From assembly GCF_965227505.1 (NCBI RefSeq), contig NZ_OZ245757.1:3038001-3102000 (forward strand): a stretch of 64,000 nt of DNA, in the 5' to 3' direction. This document shows, piece by piece, positions 28,279-36,068 of the stretch. The notes under the pieces are model-generated. The model did not search any database. It had not been told where the DNA came from and saw only the letters and a list, made by a program, of their open reading frames with translations. The first letter of the stretch is position 1; each line of letters opens with the position of its first letter. The translations under genes were made by a program, and so were the position numbers. The DNA is from Pelagibius sp965227505. GTDB lineage: Bacteria > Pseudomonadota > Alphaproteobacteria > Kiloniellales > Kiloniellaceae.

Positions 28279-29211
28279 ATGGCCGAACCTTCCAGCAACG
28301 GACGAAGTCCCCGGGGCAACGGCCAGAACGGCATAGGGCTGTGGCAACGTCTGCGCGGTCTGGTGAAGTCGCGGCAGAGCGAAGCCCAGCTGCGCGAGAC
28401 CCTGGAAGAGATCATCGACGAGATCAAGGAGGTCGAGGGGGAAGAGGAGGTTGCCGCGCCGATCAGCAGCGACGAGCGGGTCATGCTCTCCAACATCCTG
28501 CGGCTGCGCCACCTCACCGCCTATGACGTCATGGTGCCGCGGGCCGACATCGTCGCGGTCGATCTCGACACGCCCATCGAGGCGCTCATCGATGTGATGA
28601 GCGAGGCCGGCCACTCGCGCCTGCCGGTCTACCGCGAGACCCTGGACGAGGTGGTCGGCATCGTCCACATCAAGGACGTGCTGACCTACATGAAGGGCGA
28701 GCGTACCTTCGATCTGGTCGACCTCGTGCGCCGCATTCTCGTCGTCGCACCCTCCATGCGGGTGCTCGACCTGCTGCTGGAGATGCGCCTGTCGCGCGTA
28801 CACATGGCGCTGGTGGTCGACGAGTTCGGCGGCATCGACGGGCTGGTGACCATCGAAGATCTGGTCGAAGAGATCGTCGGCGAAATCGAAGACGAGCACG
28901 ACGTCGCCGAGGGCCCGAAGCTGATCGAACGCGCGGACGGCAGCCTGCTTGCCGACGCCCGGGCCACCATCGAGGAATTTGAGGCCAAGGTCGGCCCGGT
29001 GCTCTCCGACGCGGAGCGCGAGGAAGACATCGACACCCTGGGCGGACTGCTGTTCTCCCTCTCCGGGCGCGTGCCGGGGCGCGGCGAACTGGTGGAGCAC
29101 GAAAGCAGCGGCGTCAGCTTCGAGGTTCTGGAGGCCGACCCGCGCCGGGTGAAGCGCCTGCGCGTTCACAACGTCGCCGACCGTCTGGCCCGTCACGGCG
29201 ATGACGACTGA
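28279..29211 (+). CDS. corC: CBS-domain protein CorC/YbeX (HlyC family)
   Basis: 310 residues. Two CBS domains (from VMVPRADIVAVDLDTPIEA and VVAPSMRVLDLLLEM) precede the CorC/HlyC transporter-associated domain (GRVPGRGELVEHESSGVSFEV). No membrane segment. It is associated with magnesium/cobalt efflux and, as YbeX, with ribosome function in the ybeZ-ybeY-ybeX-lnt cluster, which is complete here. The stop overlaps the lnt start by 11 bp. Confidence 0.94.
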   Translation: MAEPSSNGRSPRGNGQNGIGLWQRLRGLVKSRQSEAQLRETLEEIIDEIKEVEGEEEVAAPISSDERVMLSNILRLRHLTAYDVMVPRADIVAVDLDTPIEALIDVMSEAGHSRLPVYRETLDEVVGIVHIKDVLTYMKGERTFDLVDLVRRILVVAPSMRVLDLLLEMRLSRVHMALVVDEFGGIDGLVTIEDLVEEIVGEIEDEHDVAEGPKLIERADGSLLADARATIEEFEAKVGPVLSDAEREEDIDTLGGLLFSLSGRVPGRGELVEHESSGVSFEVLEADPRRVKRLRVHNVADRLARHGDDD

Positions 29212-30814
29212 GACCGGCGCGCGCGGCCGGCGCGGCGAAGCCCGGCCCTGGCCGCGCCGTCTGGCCGCGCTGAGCGGATGGCGCCGGCTGGGGCTTGCCG
29301 CCCTGTTCGGCGGGCTCGCGTCTCTGGCGATGCCGCCGCTCTACCTTCTGCCGCTGCTGGTACCTGCCTTCGTCGGCGCCTTCTGGCTTTTGGACGGCGT
29401 ATCCAAGGGGCGCCAGGCGGCGCTGCTGGGCTGGGCCTTCGGGACCGGTCACTTCGCGGTCGGCCTCTACTGGGTGGGCCATGCCTTTCTGGTGGACGCG
29501 GAGCGCTTCGGCTTTGCCATGCCCTTTGCCGTGGGTGGTCTCGCCGCGGGCCTGGCCCTGTTTCCCGCCCTGGCGTTCTGGATCACAGCCCGCAGCGGGC
29601 TGAAGGGGGCCGCCCGTGTCCTCTGCTTTGCCACCGCCTGGCTGCTGGGCGAAGGTCTGCGCAGCTGGGTGCTGACGGGGTTTCCCTGGAACCTGATGGG
29701 CTCGGTCTGGGCCTTCTCGGCAGAGGCGATCCAGCTCTCCGCAGTGGGCGGCGTCTGGCTGCTCAGCCTGATGACGGTAACCGCAGCGACAGCGCCGGCG
29801 CTGCTCGCCGAACGGCAGGGGCGCCGCCGGCGGATCTGGGGCTTTGTCGCCGTCGCGCTGCTGCTGCCCGCCCTCTCCTGGGGGTACGGTGCCTGGCGCC
29901 TGGCCGGCGCGCCGGCGGCGGGGACGGACAAGGTCGAGGAGGTGCGGCTGCGCCTGGTGCAGCCCAGCATTCCCCAGCACCTGAAATGGCGCCGCGATCT
30001 GCGCCCCGAACATGTGCGCAACCAGATGCGCATGTCCCTGGCTCCGGGCTTCGAGGACCGCACCCACATCATCTGGGCCGAGACCGCGATTCCCTATCTG
30101 CTGTCTGCCGAGCCGGTTCTGCAGCGCGAACTCGCCGCCGTGGTGCCGCCCGGCGGCTTCCTGATCGCCGGCGCGCTCCGGGTCGAAGCGGACAAGCCCG
30201 AAGGGCAGATCTGGAATTCCCTCTACGCACTCGACGACGGCGGTCGGATCGCCGCGACCTTCGACAAGGTGCATCTGGTGCCTTTTGGCGAGTACACGCC
30301 GCTGCGCGACCTGCTCGGCCTCGCGAAGCTGACCGCAGGCAGCCGGGACTTTTCGCCCGGCACCGGTCTGAAGACCATCGACCTGCCCGGACTGCCCGCC
30401 TTCAGCCCGCTGATCTGCTACGAGATCATTTTTCCGGGCAAGGTCACCGCCCCGGAGGCGAAAGCCGGCGAAGCTGCCGGCAAGGTCTCGCCGCGCTGGC
30501 TCTTGAATGTGACCAATGATGCCTGGTTCGGCGACTCCAGCGGTCCTCATCAACACTTCGCCTCTGCACGAATGCGCGCAGTCGAAGAAGGAATACCTCT
30601 CATTCGTGTGGCCAATAACGGTATTTCGGCAGTCGTGGACTCTTACGGTCGAATTCTCGATCAAATTAATCTCAATGATCGAGGTATTATTGACACAGAA
30701 CTACCCGAGGCTGCTAAAGCTCGAACCATTTATTCCCATGCGGGTAATTGGCTCTACTTGGTAGAATTGTTTCTATCTACTTGTGTTATATTTGTGTTGC
30801 GGCGTTTCGTCTAA
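29201..30814 (+). CDS. lnt: apolipoprotein N-acyltransferase Lnt, with an AT-rich 3' end
   Basis: 537 residues. About six N-terminal membrane helices precede a periplasmic nitrilase-fold domain with the Glu-Lys-Cys triad: Glu about 294 (IIWAETAIPYLL), Lys about 356 (TFDKVHLVPFGEYTP) and Cys about 406 (LICYEIIFPG). A last helix (YLVELFLSTCVIFVL) ends the protein. It adds the third acyl chain to lipoproteins. The final 270 bp or so are strikingly AT-rich (hand count 78 G/C of 180 in 30601-30780) while the protein stays conserved-looking (RVANNGISAVVDSYGRILD). The composition shift therefore lies inside an intact gene. Confidence 0.95.
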   Translation: MTTETGARGRRGEARPWPRRLAALSGWRRLGLAALFGGLASLAMPPLYLLPLLVPAFVGAFWLLDGVSKGRQAALLGWAFGTGHFAVGLYWVGHAFLVDAERFGFAMPFAVGGLAAGLALFPALAFWITARSGLKGAARVLCFATAWLLGEGLRSWVLTGFPWNLMGSVWAFSAEAIQLSAVGGVWLLSLMTVTAATAPALLAERQGRRRRIWGFVAVALLLPALSWGYGAWRLAGAPAAGTDKVEEVRLRLVQPSIPQHLKWRRDLRPEHVRNQMRMSLAPGFEDRTHIIWAETAIPYLLSAEPVLQRELAAVVPPGGFLIAGALRVEADKPEGQIWNSLYALDDGGRIAATFDKVHLVPFGEYTPLRDLLGLAKLTAGSRDFSPGTGLKTIDLPGLPAFSPLICYEIIFPGKVTAPEAKAGEAAGKVSPRWLLNVTNDAWFGDSSGPHQHFASARMRAVEEGIPLIRVANNGISAVVDSYGRILDQINLNDRGIIDTELPEAAKARTIYSHAGNWLYLVELFLSTCVIFVLRRFV

Positions 30815-30834
30815 CCGACTAAGACATAGAGCAC

Positions 30835-30863
30835 TTGACGAATCAACCGGCTGTTGGCATACA
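30835..30863 (+). promoter_or_regulatory. candidate promoter for the XRE-metK segment
   Basis: TTGACG (30835-30840), 17-bp spacer, CATACA (30858-30863). The -35 is good and the -10 is weak (3 of 6). The -10 lies inside the GGCATAC-N4-GTATGCC palindrome, which would fit a repressed promoter. Confidence 0.5.
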
Positions 30864-30897
30864 GGCGTATGCCTAAAGTCCTACGGTTCTGTTGATT
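30841..30897. promoter_or_regulatory. nested inverted repeats, likely XRE operator
   Basis: The inner perfect dyad is GGCATAC (30856-30862) AGGC GTATGCC (30867-30873). The outer perfect pair is AATCAAC (30841-30847) and GTTGATT (30891-30897). They span from just after the -35 to just before the XRE ribosome site. A helix-turn-helix protein binding here could regulate its own gene. Confidence 0.6.
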
Positions 30898-30920
30898 CCT
30901 GAAACTAAGGTAAGGTGCGA

Positions 30921-31388
30921 ATGGCGCGACAGGGTGCGGCGCTGGGTGACCGCCGGACAGGCGGGCCAAATCCGGTCGATGTGCATGTGGGGGGTCGGGT
31001 TCGTCTTCGGCGAACGCTCCTCGGCATGAGTCAGGAAAAGCTCGGTGAAGCGATCGGGCTGACGTTCCAGCAGGTCCAAAAATACGAGCGCGGGGCGAAC
31101 CGTGTGGGCGCAAGCCGTCTGTTCGACTTGTCGCGCGTTCTCGACGTGCCGGTGGGCTTCTTCTTTGACGAGATGCCCAGCGACGTCGCCGCGAGCTCGC
31201 CGGCGCAAAGGCCCGGTGTGACCCAGCCGCCCGAACAGGAACTCGATCCTCTTGTGAAGCGCGAGACCCTGGAACTGGTACGGGCCTACTACAAGATCGA
31301 AGATCCCAGTGTGCGCAAGCGTCTCTTTGAGATGACCAAAGCCCTGGCCGCAGCAGCCAGCAAGGACCCTGCGCGCGAAGACGACTGA
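30921..31388 (+). CDS. XRE-family helix-turn-helix transcriptional regulator
   Basis: 155 residues from the ATG at 30921 (AAGG upstream). The HTH region VGGRVRLRRTLLGMSQEKLGEAIGLTFQQVQKYERGANRV (split here as family signature, about residues 25-65) is followed by SRLFDLSRVLDVPVGFFF. The C-terminal helical part (LVRAYYKIEDPSVRKRLFEM) is typical of a conserved alphaproteobacterial XRE group often placed before metK. The inverted repeats in its own promoter suggest autoregulation. A co-regulatory link to metK is inferred from position only. Confidence 0.88.
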   Translation: MARQGAALGDRRTGGPNPVDVHVGGRVRLRRTLLGMSQEKLGEAIGLTFQQVQKYERGANRVGASRLFDLSRVLDVPVGFFFDEMPSDVAASSPAQRPGVTQPPEQELDPLVKRETLELVRAYYKIEDPSVRKRLFEMTKALAAAASKDPAREDD

Positions 31389-31581
31389 CGTTCTGTCGGG
31401 CGGCCTGTCATGCAGCCTGTCAGGCGGCGCAATCACCACGCTCTTTGCTTTCACCATGCCGTGCAGCGGGCGCGGCGCTGCCGCCATGCTTCAGCTTGGC
31501 CTCTTGCAATTGCCTTACGGCATCGTTATTCCCAGCGGGCTGAAATGGTCTTAAGGCCGCAACGAGCGGGAGCAATATACG

Positions 31582-32754
31582 GTGCGCAACGGCAGCTATC
31601 TCTTCACCAGCGAGTCGGTTTCGGAAGGTCACCCGGACAAGGTCTGCGACCGGATCTCCGACGCCATCGTCGACACCTTTCTGACTCACGATCCGCATTC
31701 TCGCGTTGCCGTTGAAACGCTGTCCACGACAAACCGCGTTGTTCTTGCCGGGGAGGTGCGCGGACCGGCGGCGGTGACCGGCGATCTGATCGAGCAGGTC
31801 GCCCGCCACGCGGTCAAGGAAATCGGTTACGAACAGGACGGCTTCCATTGGGAGCGCATGACGGTGGAGAACTTCATCCACGAACAGTCGGCCGATATCG
31901 CCCAGGGCGTCGATGCCGCCGGCAACAAGGACGAGGGCGCCGGCGACCAGGGCATCATGTTCGGCTACGCCTGTCGTGAAACCGAAGAACTCATGCCCGC
32001 TCCGATCTACCTCTCCCACAACATTCTGCGATCCCTGGCCGAGGCGCGCCATTCGGGCGCGGAGCCCGGCCTGCTTCCGGACGCCAAGAGCCAGGTCACC
32101 TTGGAGTACGTGGAAGGCAAACCGGTGCGCGCCACCTCCGTGGTGGTGTCCACCCAGCACAGCGAAGACCTGGATCAGGACCAGGTGCGCGAGATCGTCC
32201 GCCCCCACGTCGTCAACGTGCTTCCGGAAGGCTGGATGTGCGCGGAGGAGGATTTCTACGTCAATCCCACCGGCCGCTTCGTGATCGGCGGACCGGACGG
32301 CGATGCGGGCCTGACCGGCCGCAAGATCATCGTCGACACCTACGGCGGCGCGGCCCCGCACGGCGGCGGCGCCTTTTCGGGCAAGGATCCCACCAAGGTC
32401 GACCGCTCGGCGGCTTACGCCGCGCGCTATCTGGCCAAGAACGTGGTGGCCGCCGACCTCGCCGAGCGCTGCGTGATCCAGCTCTCCTACGCCATCGGCG
32501 TTTCCAAACCGCTGTCAGTCTATGTCGACGGCCAGGGTACGGCCAAGGTTGACGAGGCGAAGCTTTCCAAGGCGCTGCAGGACCTGATGGATCTTTCGCC
32601 GCGCGGCATCCGCGAGCATCTCTCGCTGTCGCGCCCGATCTATGCCCGGACCGCCGCTTACGGCCACTTCGGGCGCGCGCCCGATGCCGACGGCGGCTTT
32701 TCCTGGGAGCGCACCGACCTCGTCGAACCGCTGCGCGGTGCCCTCGGCCTTTAG
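31582..32754 (+). CDS. metK: S-adenosylmethionine synthetase MetK
   Basis: 390 residues, GTG start at 31582 with GGGAG nine bases before. Motifs: SVSEGHPDKVCDRISDAIVD (N-terminal ATP and metal binding), EGAGDQGIMFGYAC-type GAGDQGIMFGYA near residue 115, and GGAAPHGGGAFSGKDPTKVD. Makes AdoMet from methionine and ATP for methylation. The 193-nt gap after the XRE gene was inspected for SAM-II and SAM/SAH riboswitch consensus and none was found. Confidence 0.98.
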   Translation: MRNGSYLFTSESVSEGHPDKVCDRISDAIVDTFLTHDPHSRVAVETLSTTNRVVLAGEVRGPAAVTGDLIEQVARHAVKEIGYEQDGFHWERMTVENFIHEQSADIAQGVDAAGNKDEGAGDQGIMFGYACRETEELMPAPIYLSHNILRSLAEARHSGAEPGLLPDAKSQVTLEYVEGKPVRATSVVVSTQHSEDLDQDQVREIVRPHVVNVLPEGWMCAEEDFYVNPTGRFVIGGPDGDAGLTGRKIIVDTYGGAAPHGGGAFSGKDPTKVDRSAAYAARYLAKNVVAADLAERCVIQLSYAIGVSKPLSVYVDGQGTAKVDEAKLSKALQDLMDLSPRGIREHLSLSRPIYARTAAYGHFGRAPDADGGFSWERTDLVEPLRGALGL

Positions 32755-32808
32755 GGCTCTTCGCGGGCGTCCGCCGCTGCGGATCTGACGCCGTCGAGGG
32801 GGCGGGCG

Positions 32809-33528
32809 ATGTCGCGGGACGGACAGCGGCGCAATCTCTATGGCCGCCGTCAGGGGCGTCCTCTGCGCGCCGGGCGCCGGGCGCTTCTCGAAGCGCGCCT
32901 GCCGGCGCTGCAGATCGCGCTTCCCGATCCGCCGGGCCGGTTGCCTGCCGAGGCCCTTTTCGACCCCTTGCCGGACCGCTTGTTTCTGGAGGTCGGCTTC
33001 GGCGGCGGCGAGCACCTGGCCTGGCAGATGGCGCGGCACCCGGATGCCGGCTTTGTCGCAGCCGAATACTTCATCACCGGCGTCGCCAGCCTGCTCGATC
33101 AACTGCCGGCGGAGCCGCCGCCGCGTCTGAAGCTGTACATCGGCGATGCGCGGGACCTTATGGAGTGCCTGCCGGATGCGCTGTTCGACAAGATTTTCAT
33201 CCTGTTTCCCGATCCCTGGCCCAAGCGCCGCCATCACAAGCGCCGTCTCATCCAGACGCCGACGGTCGACCTGCTGGTCCGTCTCCTGAAAGACGGTGGC
33301 GAGCTGCGCTTCGCCAGCGACGATCCGGGATATCTGGCCTGGGCGCTGCAGCGGCTGACCGCCCACCCGGCGCTGCGGTGGCAGGTCAGGGGCCCGGCGG
33401 ACTGGCGTTACCGCCCGGACGACTGGCCGGCCACCCGTTACGAGCAGAAGGCCGTCGCGGCGGGGCGCCGTCCGGCCTTTCTGCGCTTCCGCCGAAAGCC
33501 CCGCCAGTCGGTGCCGACCGACCCCTAA
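32809..33528 (+). CDS. trmB: tRNA (guanine46-N7)-methyltransferase TrmB
   Basis: 239 residues. AdoMet-binding FLEVGFGGGEHLAWQ near residue 62, followed by ILFPDPWPKRRHHKRRL near residue 129, the family's hallmark. Methylates G46 in tRNA variable loops. It sits 54 bp after metK, which makes its cofactor. A T-rich hairpin about 125 bp downstream may end the metK-trmB message. Confidence 0.96.
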   Translation: MSRDGQRRNLYGRRQGRPLRAGRRALLEARLPALQIALPDPPGRLPAEALFDPLPDRLFLEVGFGGGEHLAWQMARHPDAGFVAAEYFITGVASLLDQLPAEPPPRLKLYIGDARDLMECLPDALFDKIFILFPDPWPKRRHHKRRLIQTPTVDLLVRLLKDGGELRFASDDPGYLAWALQRLTAHPALRWQVRGPADWRYRPDDWPATRYEQKAVAAGRRPAFLRFRRKPRQSVPTDP

Positions 33529-33568
33529 AGCGGTCGGCCGTCAGGCGGCCGCAGGGCGGAGAAATGCC

Positions 33569-33597
33569 TTGCGGGCTGCGGGTTCCGGGCGTAAAGT
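33569..33597 (+). promoter_or_regulatory. candidate promoter for the rimP-nusA-infB operon
   Basis: TTGCGG (33569-33574), 17-bp spacer, TAAAGT (33592-33597). It would start transcription near 33604, upstream of the hairpin at 33653-33678, so the hairpin would be transcribed as part of the leader of rimP. Confidence 0.45.
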
Positions 33598-33652
33598 CCG
33601 GCTCTGTCAAAGTGGCGGTACCGGAGTAACAGGGATCGTCGGGCTACCGAGC

Positions 33653-33678
33653 GGTGGGCCTCTGGCCCGCCCTTTTTT
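33653..33678 (+). terminator. Rho-independent terminator or attenuator before rimP
   Basis: Stem GGTGGGCC (33653-33660) / GGCCCGCC (33664-33671), 8 bp with one G-U pair, 3-nt loop, followed by C and six T. Either it ends the trmB transcript or, given the promoter just upstream, it serves as an attenuator in the rimP-nusA leader. Confidence 0.75.
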
Positions 33679-33695
33679 GTTCGAGCATCACGTCG

Positions 33696-34301
33696 ATGGG
33701 AGAGTGGGCAGTGCCCCAGGCCTTGGAACCGGCCTCCTCTGGGCTGGCCAAGACCAGCGAAGGCAAGGCTGCAGAGGTCGAAGCCCTGATCGCCCCTGCG
33801 TTGCAGGCGATGGGCTACGACATCGTGCGGGTTCTGCTGTCCGGCGGCGAGCGTCTGCGTCTGCAGATCATGGCTGAACGCCAGACCGACGGCGGCATGA
33901 ACGTCGACGACTGTGCCGAGGTGAGCCGCGCTGTGGCGGCGATCCTGGACGTCGAGGACCCGATCGAGTCGGCCTACACCCTCGAGGTGAGTTCTCCGGG
34001 GATCGACCGGCCGCTCACGCGGCTGGCGGATTTCGACCGTTTTGCCGGCTTTGAGGGCCGGGTGGAGATGGTCAATCCGATCGACGGGCGCCGGCGCTTC
34101 TCCGGCCGTCTGCTGGGAACCCGCGGCGAATCCGTGGTGCTGGACTGCGAGGAGGGCGAGGTGGCCTTGCCCTTTGCCGCCCTGCACAAGGCGAAGCTGG
34201 TGCTGACCGACGAGCTGATCGCGGCCAGCCGGCAGCCCGCGCATCCGGATATGCCGATAGACAGCCCGGCGGCCGGTGAGGCCGTGGCGAAAGAGAACTA
34301 G
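33696..34301 (+). CDS. rimP: ribosome maturation factor RimP
   Basis: 201 residues from the ATG at 33696. The alternative GTG at 33711 has GGGAGAG at good spacing and may be the real start. Family features: LIAPALQAMGYDIVRVLLSGG, MNVDDCAEVSRAVAAILDVED, YTLEVSSPGIDRPLTRLADF. RimP helps assemble the 30S subunit. It heads the classic rimP-nusA-ylxR-infB-rbfA-truB operon. Confidence 0.94.
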   Translation: MGEWAVPQALEPASSGLAKTSEGKAAEVEALIAPALQAMGYDIVRVLLSGGERLRLQIMAERQTDGGMNVDDCAEVSRAVAAILDVEDPIESAYTLEVSSPGIDRPLTRLADFDRFAGFEGRVEMVNPIDGRRRFSGRLLGTRGESVVLDCEEGEVALPFAALHKAKLVLTDELIAASRQPAHPDMPIDSPAAGEAVAKEN

Positions 34302-34369
34302 CGACAGCGCGGCCCGCTTGCGGGCGCGCCGCTGTCTGACGACAAGACATCTTGGGATTGAGAAACGCG

Positions 34370-36040
34370 ATGGATACCAGCGCTCTTGCACGAACCGAGC
34401 TTCTTCAGGTCGCCGATGCCGTGGCCCGCGAGAAGTCTATCGAGCGGGACGAAGTTCTTGAGGCGATGGAGCAAGCCATCTCCAAAGCGGGCCGGGCCAA
34501 GTACGGTCACGAGCATGACATCCGCGCCGAAATCGACCGCAAATCCGGCGAGGTCCGCCTGCGCCGCTACCGCGAAGTGACCGACGAGGTCGAGAACGAG
34601 TTCACGCAGATCCTGACCAAGGACGCCCAGGCGCGCCAGGACGGTGTCGGCCCCGGCGACTTCATCATCGAGGAGCTGCCGCCGATCGATCTCGGGCGCA
34701 TCGCCGCGCAGACCGCCAAGCAGGTCATCGTCCAGAAGGTCCGCGAAGCCGAGCGCAAGCGCCAGTACGACGAGTACCAGGACCGTGTCGGCGAGGTGGT
34801 GAACGGCATCGTCAAGCGCAACGAGTTCGGAAACGTGACCATCGACCTCGGCCGCGCCGAGGCGCTGATGCGCCGCGACGAGACGCTGCCGCGGGAATCC
34901 TTCCGTACCGGCGACCGGGTGCGCGGCTACATCTACGACGTGCGCGAAGAGCAGCGCGGCCCGCAGATCTTCGTATCGCGCAGCCATCCGCAATTCATGG
35001 CCAAGCTCTTCGCCCAGGAAGTGCCTGAAATCTATGACGGGATCATCGAACTGAAGGCCGTGGCCCGCGATCCCGGCAGCCGCGCCAAGATCGCCGTGAT
35101 TTCCTACGATTCCTCCATCGATCCGGTGGGCGCCTGCGTGGGCATGCGCGGCAGCCGGGTGCAGGCGGTGGTCAGCGAGCTCCAGGGCGAGAAGATCGAC
35201 ATCATCCCCTGGTCGGAGGACACGGCGACCTTCGTGGTCAACGCCCTGGCTCCGGCGGAGGTGAGCAAGGTGGTGCTGGACGAGGACCAGGGCCGCATCG
35301 AAGTGGTGGTCCCCGACGATCAGCTGTCTCTGGCGATCGGCCGGCGCGGCCAGAACGTTCGCCTGGCCTCGATCCTCACCGGCTGGGACATCGACATCAT
35401 GACCGAAGAGACGGAATCGCGCCGCCGCCAGGACGAGTTCCGCGCCCGCTCCCAGATGTTCATCGACGCCCTTGATGTCGACGACGTGATTGCCCACCTC
35501 TTGGTGGCCGAGGGCTTCACCGCCCTGGAGCAGGTGGCCTTCGTGCCGGTCGAGGAACTGGCGCAGATCGAGGGTTTCGACGAGGAAGTGGCCGAAGAGC
35601 TGCGCGCCCGGGCCCGCTCCTATCTCGAGGAAATGGACCGCGTCAACGAGGAGCGCCGGCGCGAGCTGGGCGTCACCGACGAGCTGACCGAGCTGGAGGG
35701 CCTGTCGCCCTCGCTGCTGGTGACCCTGGGCGAGTTGGGCGTGCTGACCCTGGACGACCTCGCCGACCTCTCGGCCGACGAGCTGCGCTTCGCCTCTTCG
35801 AGCCTGAGGGGCGAGACCACCCTCGAAGGGATGAACAGCCTGTCCGAAAAGGAGGTCGAGGAGGTGCTGGCCGGCAGCCCCATGACCCAGGACCAGGCCA
35901 ACGGCATCATCATGGCTGCCCGTGCCCACTGGTTCGAGGACGAGGAGGGCGCCCCGGAAGACGCACCAGGGGCCGCCGAGGCGGAGAGTCAGCCAGAGAG
36001 CCAGGCAGAGAGCCAGGCAGAGAATCAGCCGGAAAGCTAA
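34370..36040 (+). CDS. nusA: transcription elongation/termination factor NusA
   Basis: 556 residues. N-terminal RNA-polymerase-binding domain, S1 domain (GEVVNGIVKRNEFGNVTIDL near residue 140), two KH domains (GACVGMRGSRVQAVVSEL near residue 252 and LAIGRRGQNVRLASIL near residue 321) and C-terminal acidic repeats (VPVEELAQIEGFDEEVAEEL). The last residues are four ESQA/ESQP-type repeats encoded by a 12-bp tandem array. Acts in pausing, termination and antitermination. Confidence 0.97.
   Translation: MDTSALARTELLQVADAVAREKSIERDEVLEAMEQAISKAGRAKYGHEHDIRAEIDRKSGEVRLRRYREVTDEVENEFTQILTKDAQARQDGVGPGDFIIEELPPIDLGRIAAQTAKQVIVQKVREAERKRQYDEYQDRVGEVVNGIVKRNEFGNVTIDLGRAEALMRRDETLPRESFRTGDRVRGYIYDVREEQRGPQIFVSRSHPQFMAKLFAQEVPEIYDGIIELKAVARDPGSRAKIAVISYDSSIDPVGACVGMRGSRVQAVVSELQGEKIDIIPWSEDTATFVVNALAPAEVSKVVLDEDQGRIEVVVPDDQLSLAIGRRGQNVRLASILTGWDIDIMTEETESRRRQDEFRARSQMFIDALDVDDVIAHLLVAEGFTALEQVAFVPVEELAQIEGFDEEVAEELRARARSYLEEMDRVNEERRRELGVTDELTELEGLSPSLLVTLGELGVLTLDDLADLSADELRFASSSLRGETTLEGMNSLSEKEVEEVLAGSPMTQDQANGIIMAARAHWFEDEEGAPEDAPGAAEAESQPESQAESQAENQPES
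35984..36031 (+). repeat. in-frame 12-bp repeat at the 3' end of nusA
   Basis: Four units of the form GAGA(G/A)(T/C)CAG(C/G)C(A/G) encode ESQP-ESQA-ESQA-ENQP at the NusA C terminus. Confidence 0.9.
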
Positions 36041-36068
36041 GCGGCTGAAGGGTTTAAGCGAAGGAGGC

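Noticed and set aside
30516..30764. 82-residue alternative frame in the AT-rich end of lnt
   Set aside because: The lnt frame carries conserved residues through this stretch; the other frame has no ribosome site.
31389..31581. SAM-II or SAM/SAH riboswitch before metK
   Set aside because: The region was read for the conserved loops and 3' purine tracts of these riboswitches and they are not present. A GGGAG ribosome site is the only clear element.
33541..33650. tRNA gene upstream of rimP (as metY in enterobacteria)
   Set aside because: GGGTTCCGGGCG resembles a T arm only superficially; no acceptor or anticodon stem pairs are found.
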